From: Cytophagales bacterium
Lineage (GTDB): Bacteria > Bacteroidota > Bacteroidia > Cytophagales > Cyclobacteriaceae
Length of the DNA stretch: 7,209 nt
Reading direction: 5' to 3'
NCBI GenBank assembly: GCA_003541895.1
Contig: DPLR01000284.1
Coordinates: 1-7,209, forward strand
The position numbers were made by a program, and so were the translations under genes. Positions within the stretch are counted from its first letter, which is position 1. Every line of letters begins with the position of its first letter. Below are positions 1 through 7,209 of this stretch, in pieces. Under the pieces are notes generated by a model. The model was not told the DNA's origin. It searched no databases and saw only the letters and a list, made by a program, of their open reading frames with translations.

Positions 1-1007
<1,007 letters not shown>

Positions 1008-1064
1008 TTATTCGTTGAATTATTGGTTTTTCGAAATTTCTAGAGTCTTCTTTAATATAGTCCG

Positions 1065-1095
1065 CAAAAATAGTTTTTTCAATGTCACCTGCAAA
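1065..1095 (-). promoter_or_regulatory. Bacteroidetes-type promoter of atpD
   Basis: On the minus strand the sequence reads TTTG (1095-1092), a 19-base spacer, then TATTTTTG (1072-1065). This matches the Bacteroidetes primary sigma-factor consensus TTTG-N19-TAnnTTTG at every specified position. Transcription would start a few bases downstream, near 1058-1061, giving a leader of roughly 65 bases before the atpD ATG. The gap 996-1226 contains nothing else that I can support: no convincing terminator hairpin for the upstream WG-repeat gene was found, so some read-through into atpD is possible. The motif match is seen directly; its activity is inferred. Confidence 0.72.
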
Positions 1096-1226
1096 TGAGT
1101 GGCCTTAGTATTTTCCCAATTTTTCAGGGACTTATATCAGGTTTGTGCCCAAGAAAGCCAAGCAACCAAGAAGCGAATACCAAAGCGAATTTATAAACCA
1201 GCAGGAATTATTCAGAACGATTGAAT

Positions 1227-3680
1227 TTATTCTTCTTTTTCCTCCACCAATTTCAGGTCTTTGCCCATGCGGAATTGTTTATCGGACTTATCCGAGACGT
1301 AAAAATATTCTGGGTTTTCTAACATTATCGATTTATAATTTGGAGGGAGAATTATTTCTCCGTTTTCGCCAGCCAAGCCGTACATACTTTTTTTCCTGAA
1401 AACAAAAAATATTTTACTGTTAAAAGAAGTTAATTCAATGTCTTCGTTTGAGATCGGTAACAATAGTTTTCCATCCGTATCGGCAATTCCTTTTTTCTTT
1501 TCTTGCTGGAGAAGAAAAAATCTGGATGCTCCAATTTCGGGTCTCATCACTTCAATGTAGGTATAGTTTATAGGTATGATCAATCCTTTATCAGACCTGG
1601 CAACTCCATTTTTTTTATTATGATAAATAATGAAAAAGGCAGGGCCATCGGTTGGAAAATTTTCATCCGGAGAAAAATCTATTGCCAAACCTTGAGGCAC
1701 CACGGTTCTGCCCGTTGAGTCAACCAAAGTATATCCCATCTTTGGTTTATAAGTGCTAAAAAAAGTCTGCTTACCCCAAATGATTATCGAGACGTCTGAA
1801 TAGCTTGGCTGAAGAACAATAGTTGAATAATTTTTTAAAACACCATAGTTGGATTCGTGACTTCCAAAAAGTTGATAGTTTGAATTCTCACCTAACGGAT
1901 CCATTTGATCACAGTCTTGCGAGAAAACTTTTTGACCTTTCAAATCCAAAACCAAAATCTGCTGTTCGTATTCTGGTTTTTCGAGAGCAACTTTGAGCAA
2001 AGGCTTTTGATTGTCGCCACGTACAGAAGTGAAATTAATGTATTGATTTGGCACAATCTCTCTCCCTTCATAAGAATAAAACCCAATTTTTTCATTCTGT
2101 GTAGCTGCATAAGCGATTTCACTTTTCGCTGACGAATGCCCAGGCGCTGCTAGCTCGATCTTATCGAATTGGAGTGGAAGCACTGTCTTGCCTTCCAATG
2201 ATAGCAGGCCAATTTTGCCATCTTTGGTAATCTGAATTAACGTGTCGCCCACAAAGTTGGAATACAAAACTCCATCCTCCTTTTTTAATTGAACCAATTT
2301 AATTTTGTTGGATGCTGAGTCTATTCCGGTAAACGTGCGGTCACCCAAGGAACAACAATAGTCATCCCATCCACCCACATGTGTGATGACTGGTACTGTA
2401 GCCTTTCCTAATTTTTCAATTTCGCCATTGGCGCTGAGCGCTTCAACGAATTGCCCATGGATTTTAATATTTGTTCCGATCCATGGATGGATAAGATAAT
2501 TTCGTTCATCCAATAGCATCAGGTTTCCGCCTTCTGTTACCGCATGGATTACCGGATCATCTGTAAAAAATTCTTTACCTGATTTATTGATGAACCCTTC
2601 TATTTTATTTTTCCGACTTCGATAATTGTAATACACTTTTGCATATCCGTTTTTGAACGCATTTGCATAATCATAACGAGCAGGCACAATTTCATTTCCG
2701 GTAGTTGCATCCATAAAACCATACAATCCATTTTTCAGAAACATTATTGCCCCATCGCTATAGGCAAAAAAGGAATCGTACTTGCCGAAATTGACAATTA
2801 CTTTTCCTGAAGTTGTGACTAGCGCGGCAGTGGATGTTTCGTCATCATCTTGTTGAACATCTTTTAGCCTGTGTATTGAAAACAAATTATGCCCCAAGCT
2901 CTCGAACGAAACTTTGTTGCGCTTAATCGTACTTATTTTACCCGATGGCAAAGTGAGTTTAATCTCTTGACCTTGACCGGGGAATTTCTTGAAATAATAA
3001 TCTTCGCCAGTGGGTTTTTCATTGAAAGAAGGTTTGCCATGCATAGCGGTGTAGGGAGTTCCCATCGGCCTGCCTTTTAAATCAATTGCTTGCCAACGCT
3101 CACCACTTTTGCTAATGTCTTTTTGCAGTGTTCCTGCAATGGGTCCCCAGATTAATCCGGGGAAAGGCCTCATATCAAAACTGTAAGAACCAAATTGAAA
3201 AGGTAAAATTTCCTTTTCGCTTTTGTCGATCAAACCCCAGTTACCCCAATTGCCATCCGTCTGCACAATAGCAAATCCATTTACAAAACTTTGCACACGC
3301 GAATATTTACAGGGTATGACTTCCTCCATCTTTTCATTGATAAATCCCCATCGGCCTCCAATAATTTCTCCTTGAATCGAATTGTACTTTCCTCCACGGC
3401 ATACAGCAGCAAGGCCATCCGAAAATGGAAATATAGAATTGTATTTCATTGGCAAAAGTTGCTTGCCCGAAATATCGATCAGAGTTGTAAGTGTATCGTT
3501 ATGCACACGTGCATAGCCATCCGTCTCAAAAAAATCTACGGAAGAATACGCTGGCTTAATAACTACATCGCCCGCTTCGTTGGCAAATCCCCAAAGGTTA
3601 TTGTGCCGATAAGGAATCAGTTGTTGAGCAGGGCAAACGTAACCCGCAAATGTTAAAGCCAGCCATAGCAATTTCTTCAT
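1227..3680 (-). CDS. Exported WG-repeat protein, function unknown
   Basis: This 817-residue protein begins with MKKLLWLALTFAG and a probable Sec signal peptide, cleaved near residues 18-19 (CPA before QQ). Cys16 does not sit in a proper lipobox, so a lipoprotein is unlikely. Most of the mature protein is built from degenerate WG-type repeats of the pattern (W/Y/I)G-(F/L)-(I/M)-(D/N)-x-x-G-(K/E)-x-(V/I)-(I/L)-P-x-x-(Y/F). Recognisable copies begin near residues 30, 66, 110, 147, 319, 360, 488, 531, 611, 648, 690, 729 and 767. Stretches 166-310 and 376-486 show no clear repeat. WG repeats (the KWG/WG_beta_rep family) are common in Bacteroidetes and are thought to form beta-rich surfaces for binding; no enzymatic motif is visible, and the binding partner is unknown. 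The protein ends in a charged tail (LVEEKEE). The start ATG directly precedes the signal peptide and has an AT-rich upstream region without a Shine-Dalgarno sequence. The gene reads in the same direction as atpD, 231 bases upstream of it, and diverges from the GH3 gene. The family call is solid; the role is not known. Confidence 0.93.
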   Translation of the reverse strand: MKKLLWLALTFAGYVCPAQQLIPYRHNNLWGFANEAGDVVIKPAYSSVDFFETDGYARVHNDTLTTLIDISGKQLLPMKYNSIFPFSDGLAAVCRGGKYNSIQGEIIGGRWGFINEKMEEVIPCKYSRVQSFVNGFAIVQTDGNWGNWGLIDKSEKEILPFQFGSYSFDMRPFPGLIWGPIAGTLQKDISKSGERWQAIDLKGRPMGTPYTAMHGKPSFNEKPTGEDYYFKKFPGQGQEIKLTLPSGKISTIKRNKVSFESLGHNLFSIHRLKDVQQDDDETSTAALVTTSGKVIVNFGKYDSFFAYSDGAIMFLKNGLYGFMDATTGNEIVPARYDYANAFKNGYAKVYYNYRSRKNKIEGFINKSGKEFFTDDPVIHAVTEGGNLMLLDERNYLIHPWIGTNIKIHGQFVEALSANGEIEKLGKATVPVITHVGGWDDYCCSLGDRTFTGIDSASNKIKLVQLKKEDGVLYSNFVGDTLIQITKDGKIGLLSLEGKTVLPLQFDKIELAAPGHSSAKSEIAYAATQNEKIGFYSYEGREIVPNQYINFTSVRGDNQKPLLKVALEKPEYEQQILVLDLKGQKVFSQDCDQMDPLGENSNYQLFGSHESNYGVLKNYSTIVLQPSYSDVSIIIWGKQTFFSTYKPKMGYTLVDSTGRTVVPQGLAIDFSPDENFPTDGPAFFIIYHNKKNGVARSDKGLIIPINYTYIEVMRPEIGASRFFLLQQEKKKGIADTDGKLLLPISNEDIELTSFNSKIFFVFRKKSMYGLAGENGEIILPPNYKSIMLENPEYFYVSDKSDKQFRMGKDLKLVEEKEE

Positions 3681-3769
3681 AGCAAAATTATTTCATCAAA
3701 TTTCGCAATACTTTGAAATGAATTGCATACCGATAAGTAGGTAAATGCCAAATCCACAATTTCATTTTC

Positions 3770-3777
3770 TATTTTTG
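3770..3777 (+). promoter_or_regulatory. Putative -7 promoter box for the GH3-channel unit
   Basis: TATTTTTG fits the Bacteroidetes -7 consensus TAnnTTTG exactly and is the same octamer as in the atpD promoter. It ends only five bases before the ATG at 3783, so the transcript would begin at or within a few bases of the start codon, implying a leaderless mRNA. No TTTG or TTG is present at the expected distance of about 19 bases upstream (3743-3752 reads AATGCCAAAT), so the -33 element is weak or absent. Activity is inferred from the motif only. Confidence 0.5.
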
Positions 3778-3782
3778 TGGCT

Positions 3783-5279
3783 ATGGGTATTCGCTCTTTT
3801 CTGGCTAAGCCGTTTGCGTCATACATTGCCGCACAGACCAAAGATTGGTCGTTGAGTCCTGATCTTCACCAGCAAAAAATTTTTCACTCACTTATCAGCG
3901 CAGCACAGCATACGCTTTTCGGAAAGGATCACGGATTTTCTTCCATTCGTTCATACGATGATTTCAAAAAGCAAGTGCCCATTCGCGATTATGAATTATT
4001 AAAGCCTTATGTTGAACGAGTTCTTCACGGTGAAGAAAATATTTTATGGAAAGGCAAGCCCGAATATTTTGCCAAGACTTCGGGAACAACTTCAGGAACA
4101 AAATATATTCCGATCACCAAAGAGTCGATTCCAAATCATATTAACAGTGCCCGAAATGCGCTGCTCAGTTATGTTCACGAAACGGGCAATGCAACATTTT
4201 TAGATGGCGGATTGATTTTTTTATCGGGCTCGCCTGAACTTAGCGAAAAGGCCGGCATAAAAACCGGAAGGCTTTCAGGAATTGTGAATCACCACGTGCC
4301 TGGCTATTTGCGCAGTAATCAAAAACCAAGTTATGCTACCAACTGTATTGAAGACTGGGAAGAGAAACTTGATAAAATTATTGAAGAGACACTTTATGCC
4401 GACATGACGTTGATCTCCGGCATTCCCCCGTGGGCACAAATGTATTTCGATCGTATTGTAGCCAAGACGGGAAAAAAGGTGAAAGATGTGTTTCCCAACT
4501 TCTCGATGTTTGTGTATGGTGGAGTGAACTTCGAGCCCTATCGTGCCAAACTTTTTGAAACCATCGGCAAGAAAGTTGATTCGATTGAAACGTATCCGGC
4601 ATCCGAAGGATTTATAGCCTATCAAGATTCGCAAAAAGAAGAAGGGTTGCTTTTGCTTTTGAACTCAGGAATATTTTTTGAGTTCATTCCAGCCGAAGAA
4701 TATTTTAATGAAAATCCAACACGACTTTCCATTGCTGAGGTTGAGCTTGGTAAAAATTATGCATTGGTCATCAACAGCAATGCCGGCCTTTGGGGTTATT
4801 CTATTGGCGATACAATAAAATTTGTTTCGAAAAATCCGTATCGAATTATTGTTAGCGGAAGAATTAAACATTTTATCTCTGCGTTTGGTGAACACGTGAT
4901 TGGCGAAGAAGTAGAGAAAGCGATGAAATTTGCGTGCGAAAGATTTCCTGAAACGAAATTGGTTGAATTCACAGTTGCTCCAAACGTGGCTCCGAAAGAA
5001 GGAATGCCGCACCACGAGTGGCTGATTGAATTTGCAAACCAACCTAATGATTTGAATGCATTCTCGCTTGAGTTGGATAACCTACTTCGCCAATTGAATG
5101 TGTATTACGATGATTTGATTACCGGAAATATTTTGCGAACTCTCGTGATCACTTCTTTGCGAAAAGATGCGTTCATCGATTACATGAAATCGCAAGGCAA
5201 ATTGGGCGGACAAAACAAAGTACCACGCTTAAGCAACGATCGAAAAATTGCCGATGAATTGAGTAGATTTACTTTATGA
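3783..5279 (+). CDS. GH3-family acyl-adenylating enzyme (GH3 auxin-responsive promoter family protein)
   Basis: This cytoplasmic protein of 498 residues belongs to the GH3 branch of the ANL adenylating enzymes, which activate a carboxylic acid with ATP and, in plants, join it to an amino acid. Numbered from the ATG, motifs in order are: the phosphate-binding loop TSGTTSGTK at 99-107, followed by YIPIT; YPASEG at 271-276; YSIGD at 339-343, where the family has YRxGD or similar; GRIKHFISAFGEH at 359-371; and near the C-terminus GGQNKVPRL, whose lysine (about 479) lines up with the catalytic lysine of plant GH3 proteins (QYKTPR). VPIRDYE near residue 66 is also typical of the family. No signal peptide or membrane segment is present. 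The length is normal for a bacterial member, which is somewhat shorter than plant enzymes. An in-frame GTG at 3777 could add two residues, but it overlaps the putative -7 box, and MGIRSFL is a natural N-terminus, so ATG is preferred. The acid and amine substrates cannot be predicted. The stop overlaps the next gene by four bases, implying one operon. Confidence 0.95.
   Translation: MGIRSFLAKPFASYIAAQTKDWSLSPDLHQQKIFHSLISAAQHTLFGKDHGFSSIRSYDDFKKQVPIRDYELLKPYVERVLHGEENILWKGKPEYFAKTSGTTSGTKYIPITKESIPNHINSARNALLSYVHETGNATFLDGGLIFLSGSPELSEKAGIKTGRLSGIVNHHVPGYLRSNQKPSYATNCIEDWEEKLDKIIEETLYADMTLISGIPPWAQMYFDRIVAKTGKKVKDVFPNFSMFVYGGVNFEPYRAKLFETIGKKVDSIETYPASEGFIAYQDSQKEEGLLLLLNSGIFFEFIPAEEYFNENPTRLSIAEVELGKNYALVINSNAGLWGYSIGDTIKFVSKNPYRIIVSGRIKHFISAFGEHVIGEEVEKAMKFACERFPETKLVEFTVAPNVAPKEGMPHHEWLIEFANQPNDLNAFSLELDNLLRQLNVYYDDLITGNILRTLVITSLRKDAFIDYMKSQGKLGGQNKVPRLSNDRKIADELSRFTL
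5276..5279 (+). promoter_or_regulatory. ATGA stop-start overlap coupling the GH3 and channel genes
   Basis: The last bases of the GH3 gene (ACT TTA TGA) contain the ATG of the next frame, so stop and start overlap by four bases. This arrangement normally means co-transcription and translational coupling. It also fixes the start of the downstream gene, because a signal peptide follows this ATG directly. No Shine-Dalgarno sequence is visible upstream. Confidence 0.8.
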
Positions 5280-7209
5280 AGATAGTTGGCAAGCTTGCGA
5301 TTGCTTTTTGTTTATTCTTTCCGTCAGAGATTTTCTCTCAATCATTCACAGAATTTAAGCATCTAAATCATAAAGCGGACTCCGCTTATGAGGCAAGAAA
5401 TTATCCAGTTTGTTTAGGCTATTATGAATCTATTTTTCTTTTACCCGAAAACAAAAAACCTGAACTAACATACATATTCCTATACGATGTCGCTTGCGCT
5501 TATTCTCTAAACAATAATGCCTCGAAGGCACTTGAGTATTTAGACAAAAGTTTTTCGACTGGTCATATAAAAAGAGGAGAGAACCCAGTAAGTATACTTC
5601 AAATCGTCAATGACAATGATCTTGATCTCATTAGAAAAGAAAACTCTTTTCAAAAGTTTTTGGAAAGGTATTATTCAAAAGCCGATTTAAATTTATACGT
5701 CAAACTATTTTCCTTTTCGGACAGAGAACTATCGTACGAAAGATTGTTGGATTACATTGAGATTCTTTCGCAAACCGACTTGAAAGAAATTGTTATTGCA
5801 GACAAAATCATTTACTGGAAGAAGACGGACAACATTTTTTTAGAAAACAACAAACATCTTCAAATCCCGGATTTTCCAGGTTTAGTTGGCAAGCGCTTAG
5901 GATTCCGAAATTGCACGTTTGAATTAAATTTTGTCTGGAATGCAAATTATCTGCAAACAGGAAGTTCATTTTTTCTTTTCAAGTCGGACCTTCTGAGGTT
6001 TGACGGCTGCACTTTTCAAAAAAATTTCATACTAGAAAGTGTCTTCTTTAAGATTCCACCGAAATTCGTTAACACCTCATTCAAGAAAAATTTCTGGTTA
6101 AGTTCCGGTATTCAAAGTGAGATTACCGATTTTGAGGGGTTTGCTATGGAGAATTGTACACTCAATTTTGTGAATATCAATTTTGATAACAAAACGCCAA
6201 TGAATTTTACCATTAAAAACAATCGGCAGGGAGATTCATCGAATATCACCATTAATTCTGGGAATATTACTCGGGCGCGGTTCCATAACAATAATTTTTT
6301 TAAGAAGAACGTTCTGATGAAGCTAGGCCAAGTTGGAATACTTAGAATTACAGGAAATAGCTTTAATAACTTAATGTTTCAGAATACTTCGGTAAGTGCA
6401 GAATTTGATTGTATCTCAAACAAAATCAACGGTAAATTTTTACTTGATCGGGTTTACTTCAATGATGAACCAACAAATGATTTTGATTGGAAAAGCATTG
6501 GTGACTTAAAGCTTGGTTTTTTAGGAGATTCAGAAGCCTCCGATGGTAACGGTCTTAATCCTGAAAGTGGCGAGATAAATGGTAATCTGAAATGGAATCC
6601 AAATTTTATGACTGGTGAAAACAAAAATGATATTTCTGATGACCAGTCGTTTCGTGAAATTATGGGGTTGTATTCGATATTTTTGAATTCCTTTAAAAAC
6701 AAAAACGATATCGAATCTTATAACGCTTGCTTCACTCAAATTAAAGAACTTCAATCCAAGCGTTTAAAATATTTGTATGAATCGAACCCAAGCTTTGAAA
6801 AATATTTTCGTTGGAAACTTTCACAACTTTTAAAATTTTATGTGCGCTATGGTACTGATCCGGCAAGAGCCATTGTTATTTCCATTTACATCATCATTGT
6901 GTTTGGTGTTTTCTTTTTCTTCTTCCCATCGGATTGGGATACCACAAGCAAATCCAAGTTGTTACAAAACTTCAAAGACTTCATTCAAAAAAATGATAAG
7001 GGCTATGTTAAACCTTTCTTTGTTTTGCTTTTAGGTTTTATCATCAGCTTGATCAATGCTGTAACGCTCAGCTTAAACGCATTCATCACACTTGGCTTCG
7101 GCAACATTCCTACGCACGGCATTGCGCGCTACTTCTGTGTGCTCGAAGGTTTTCTTGGCTGGTTTCTGCTCAGCATTTTTACAGTAGCGATGATCAATCA
7201 GGTGCTTTG
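5276..7209 (+). CDS. Exported TPR / pentapeptide-like protein with a potassium-channel-type pore (runs off right edge)
   Basis: The frame is open for 644 codons from ATG 5276 to the window edge. Residues 1-21 form a signal peptide (MKIVGKLAIAFCLFF, then EIFS before Gln22). Residues about 30-100 look TPR-like (AYEARNYPVCLGYYESIF, then ACAYSLNNNASKALEYLDKS), and DNDLDLIRKENSFQKFL resembles the DPDLxxLRxDPRF tail common after TPRs in this phylum. Residues about 200-440 are rich in short Phe/Asn repeats, with CTFELNF at 213, CTFQKNF at 245, TSFKKNF at 267 and a looser copy near 338, suggesting a pentapeptide or beta-helix fold. A charged helical linker (about 460-531) leads to hydrophobic segments at 532-551, 580-597 and 619-644. 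Between the last two lies a pore loop, LNAFITLGFGNIPTHG, with filter-like TLGFGN at 605-610, as in two-helix ion channels (Ion_trans_2). With the N-terminus exported, the three segments place the pore loop on the periplasmic side, as in potassium channels. The ion and gating signal are unproven. The C-terminus is missing because the window ends. Confidence 0.85.
   Translation, partial: MKIVGKLAIAFCLFFPSEIFSQSFTEFKHLNHKADSAYEARNYPVCLGYYESIFLLPENKKPELTYIFLYDVACAYSLNNNASKALEYLDKSFSTGHIKRGENPVSILQIVNDNDLDLIRKENSFQKFLERYYSKADLNLYVKLFSFSDRELSYERLLDYIEILSQTDLKEIVIADKIIYWKKTDNIFLENNKHLQIPDFPGLVGKRLGFRNCTFELNFVWNANYLQTGSSFFLFKSDLLRFDGCTFQKNFILESVFFKIPPKFVNTSFKKNFWLSSGIQSEITDFEGFAMENCTLNFVNINFDNKTPMNFTIKNNRQGDSSNITINSGNITRARFHNNNFFKKNVLMKLGQVGILRITGNSFNNLMFQNTSVSAEFDCISNKINGKFLLDRVYFNDEPTNDFDWKSIGDLKLGFLGDSEASDGNGLNPESGEINGNLKWNPNFMTGENKNDISDDQSFREIMGLYSIFLNSFKNKNDIESYNACFTQIKELQSKRLKYLYESNPSFEKYFRWKLSQLLKFYVRYGTDPARAIVISIYIIIVFGVFFFFFPSDWDTTSKSKLLQNFKDFIQKNDKGYVKPFFVLLLGFIISLINAVTLSLNAFITLGFGNIPTHGIARYFCVLEGFLGWFLLSIFTVAMINQVL

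Noticed and set aside
1111..1130. Small inverted repeat (TCCC...GGGA) in the gap upstream of atpD, as a terminator for the WG-repeat gene.
   Set aside because: The stem is only four base pairs and is followed on the minus strand by A residues instead of a T tract.
3633..3635. Cys16 of the WG-repeat protein as a lipoprotein anchor.
   Set aside because: The residues before it (G-Y-V) do not fit a lipobox, which needs Ala, Gly or Ser at -1; ordinary signal peptidase cleavage at CPA-QQ fits better.
3291..3656. Plus-strand open frame of 121 codons opposite the start of the WG-repeat gene.
   Set aside because: It is a shadow of the WG-repeat gene: no promoter, no family motif, and the opposite strand encodes a signal peptide and clear repeats.
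3697..3704. GAAATTTG on the minus strand as a -7 box for the WG-repeat gene.
   Set aside because: It lacks the invariant leading T of TAnnTTTG, and no TTTG lies about 19 bases upstream, so it is too weak to list as a promoter.
4275..5042. Minus-strand open frames (119 and 125 codons) inside the GH3 gene.
   Set aside because: They are antisense to strongly conserved GH3 motifs, and their products are low-complexity and His/Arg/Phe-rich, as expected of shadows.
6454..6754. Minus-strand open frames of 74-82 codons in the right part of the window.
   Set aside because: They are antisense to the long channel frame, which stays open from 5276 to the edge and carries domain-level signals.

Overview
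The window looks like chromosomal DNA from a Bacteroidetes bacterium, probably of the Cytophagales or a related group. The evidence is: an ATP synthase beta subunit carrying an insertion I associate with that phylum; promoter elements of the Bacteroidetes type (TTTG-N19-TAnnTTTG) in place of E. coli-type boxes; no Shine-Dalgarno sequences before the genes; AT-rich coding DNA; and gene families common in that phylum (exported WG-repeat proteins, GH3-like adenylating enzymes, exported TPR and ion-channel proteins). There are no RNA genes, CRISPR arrays, insertion sequences or other mobile elements.

Layout: bases 1-995 (minus) hold the N-terminal two thirds of atpD, which runs off the left edge. 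The 996-1226 gap carries a well-formed promoter for atpD. Bases 1227-3680 (minus) encode an 817-residue exported WG-repeat protein of unknown role. A gap of about 100 bases (3681-3782) separates it from a divergent plus-strand unit. That unit is a GH3-family acyl-adenylating enzyme (3783-5279) followed, with a 4-base ATGA overlap, by a long open frame (5276-7209) that runs off the right edge.

The last gene is the most interesting. It reads as an exported protein with a signal peptide, a TPR-like N-terminal region, a repetitive pentapeptide or beta-helix-like middle, a helical linker, three hydrophobic segments and a potassium-channel-like pore loop with the filter TLGFGN. The GH3 and channel genes are probably co-transcribed and translationally coupled. 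The GH3 promoter's -7 box ends only five bases before the ATG, suggesting a leaderless or near-leaderless mRNA. atpD appears to be transcribed from its own promoter and has no evident functional link to its neighbours.

Everything is read by eye from the sequence. Family names rest on recognised motifs, not on a database search.
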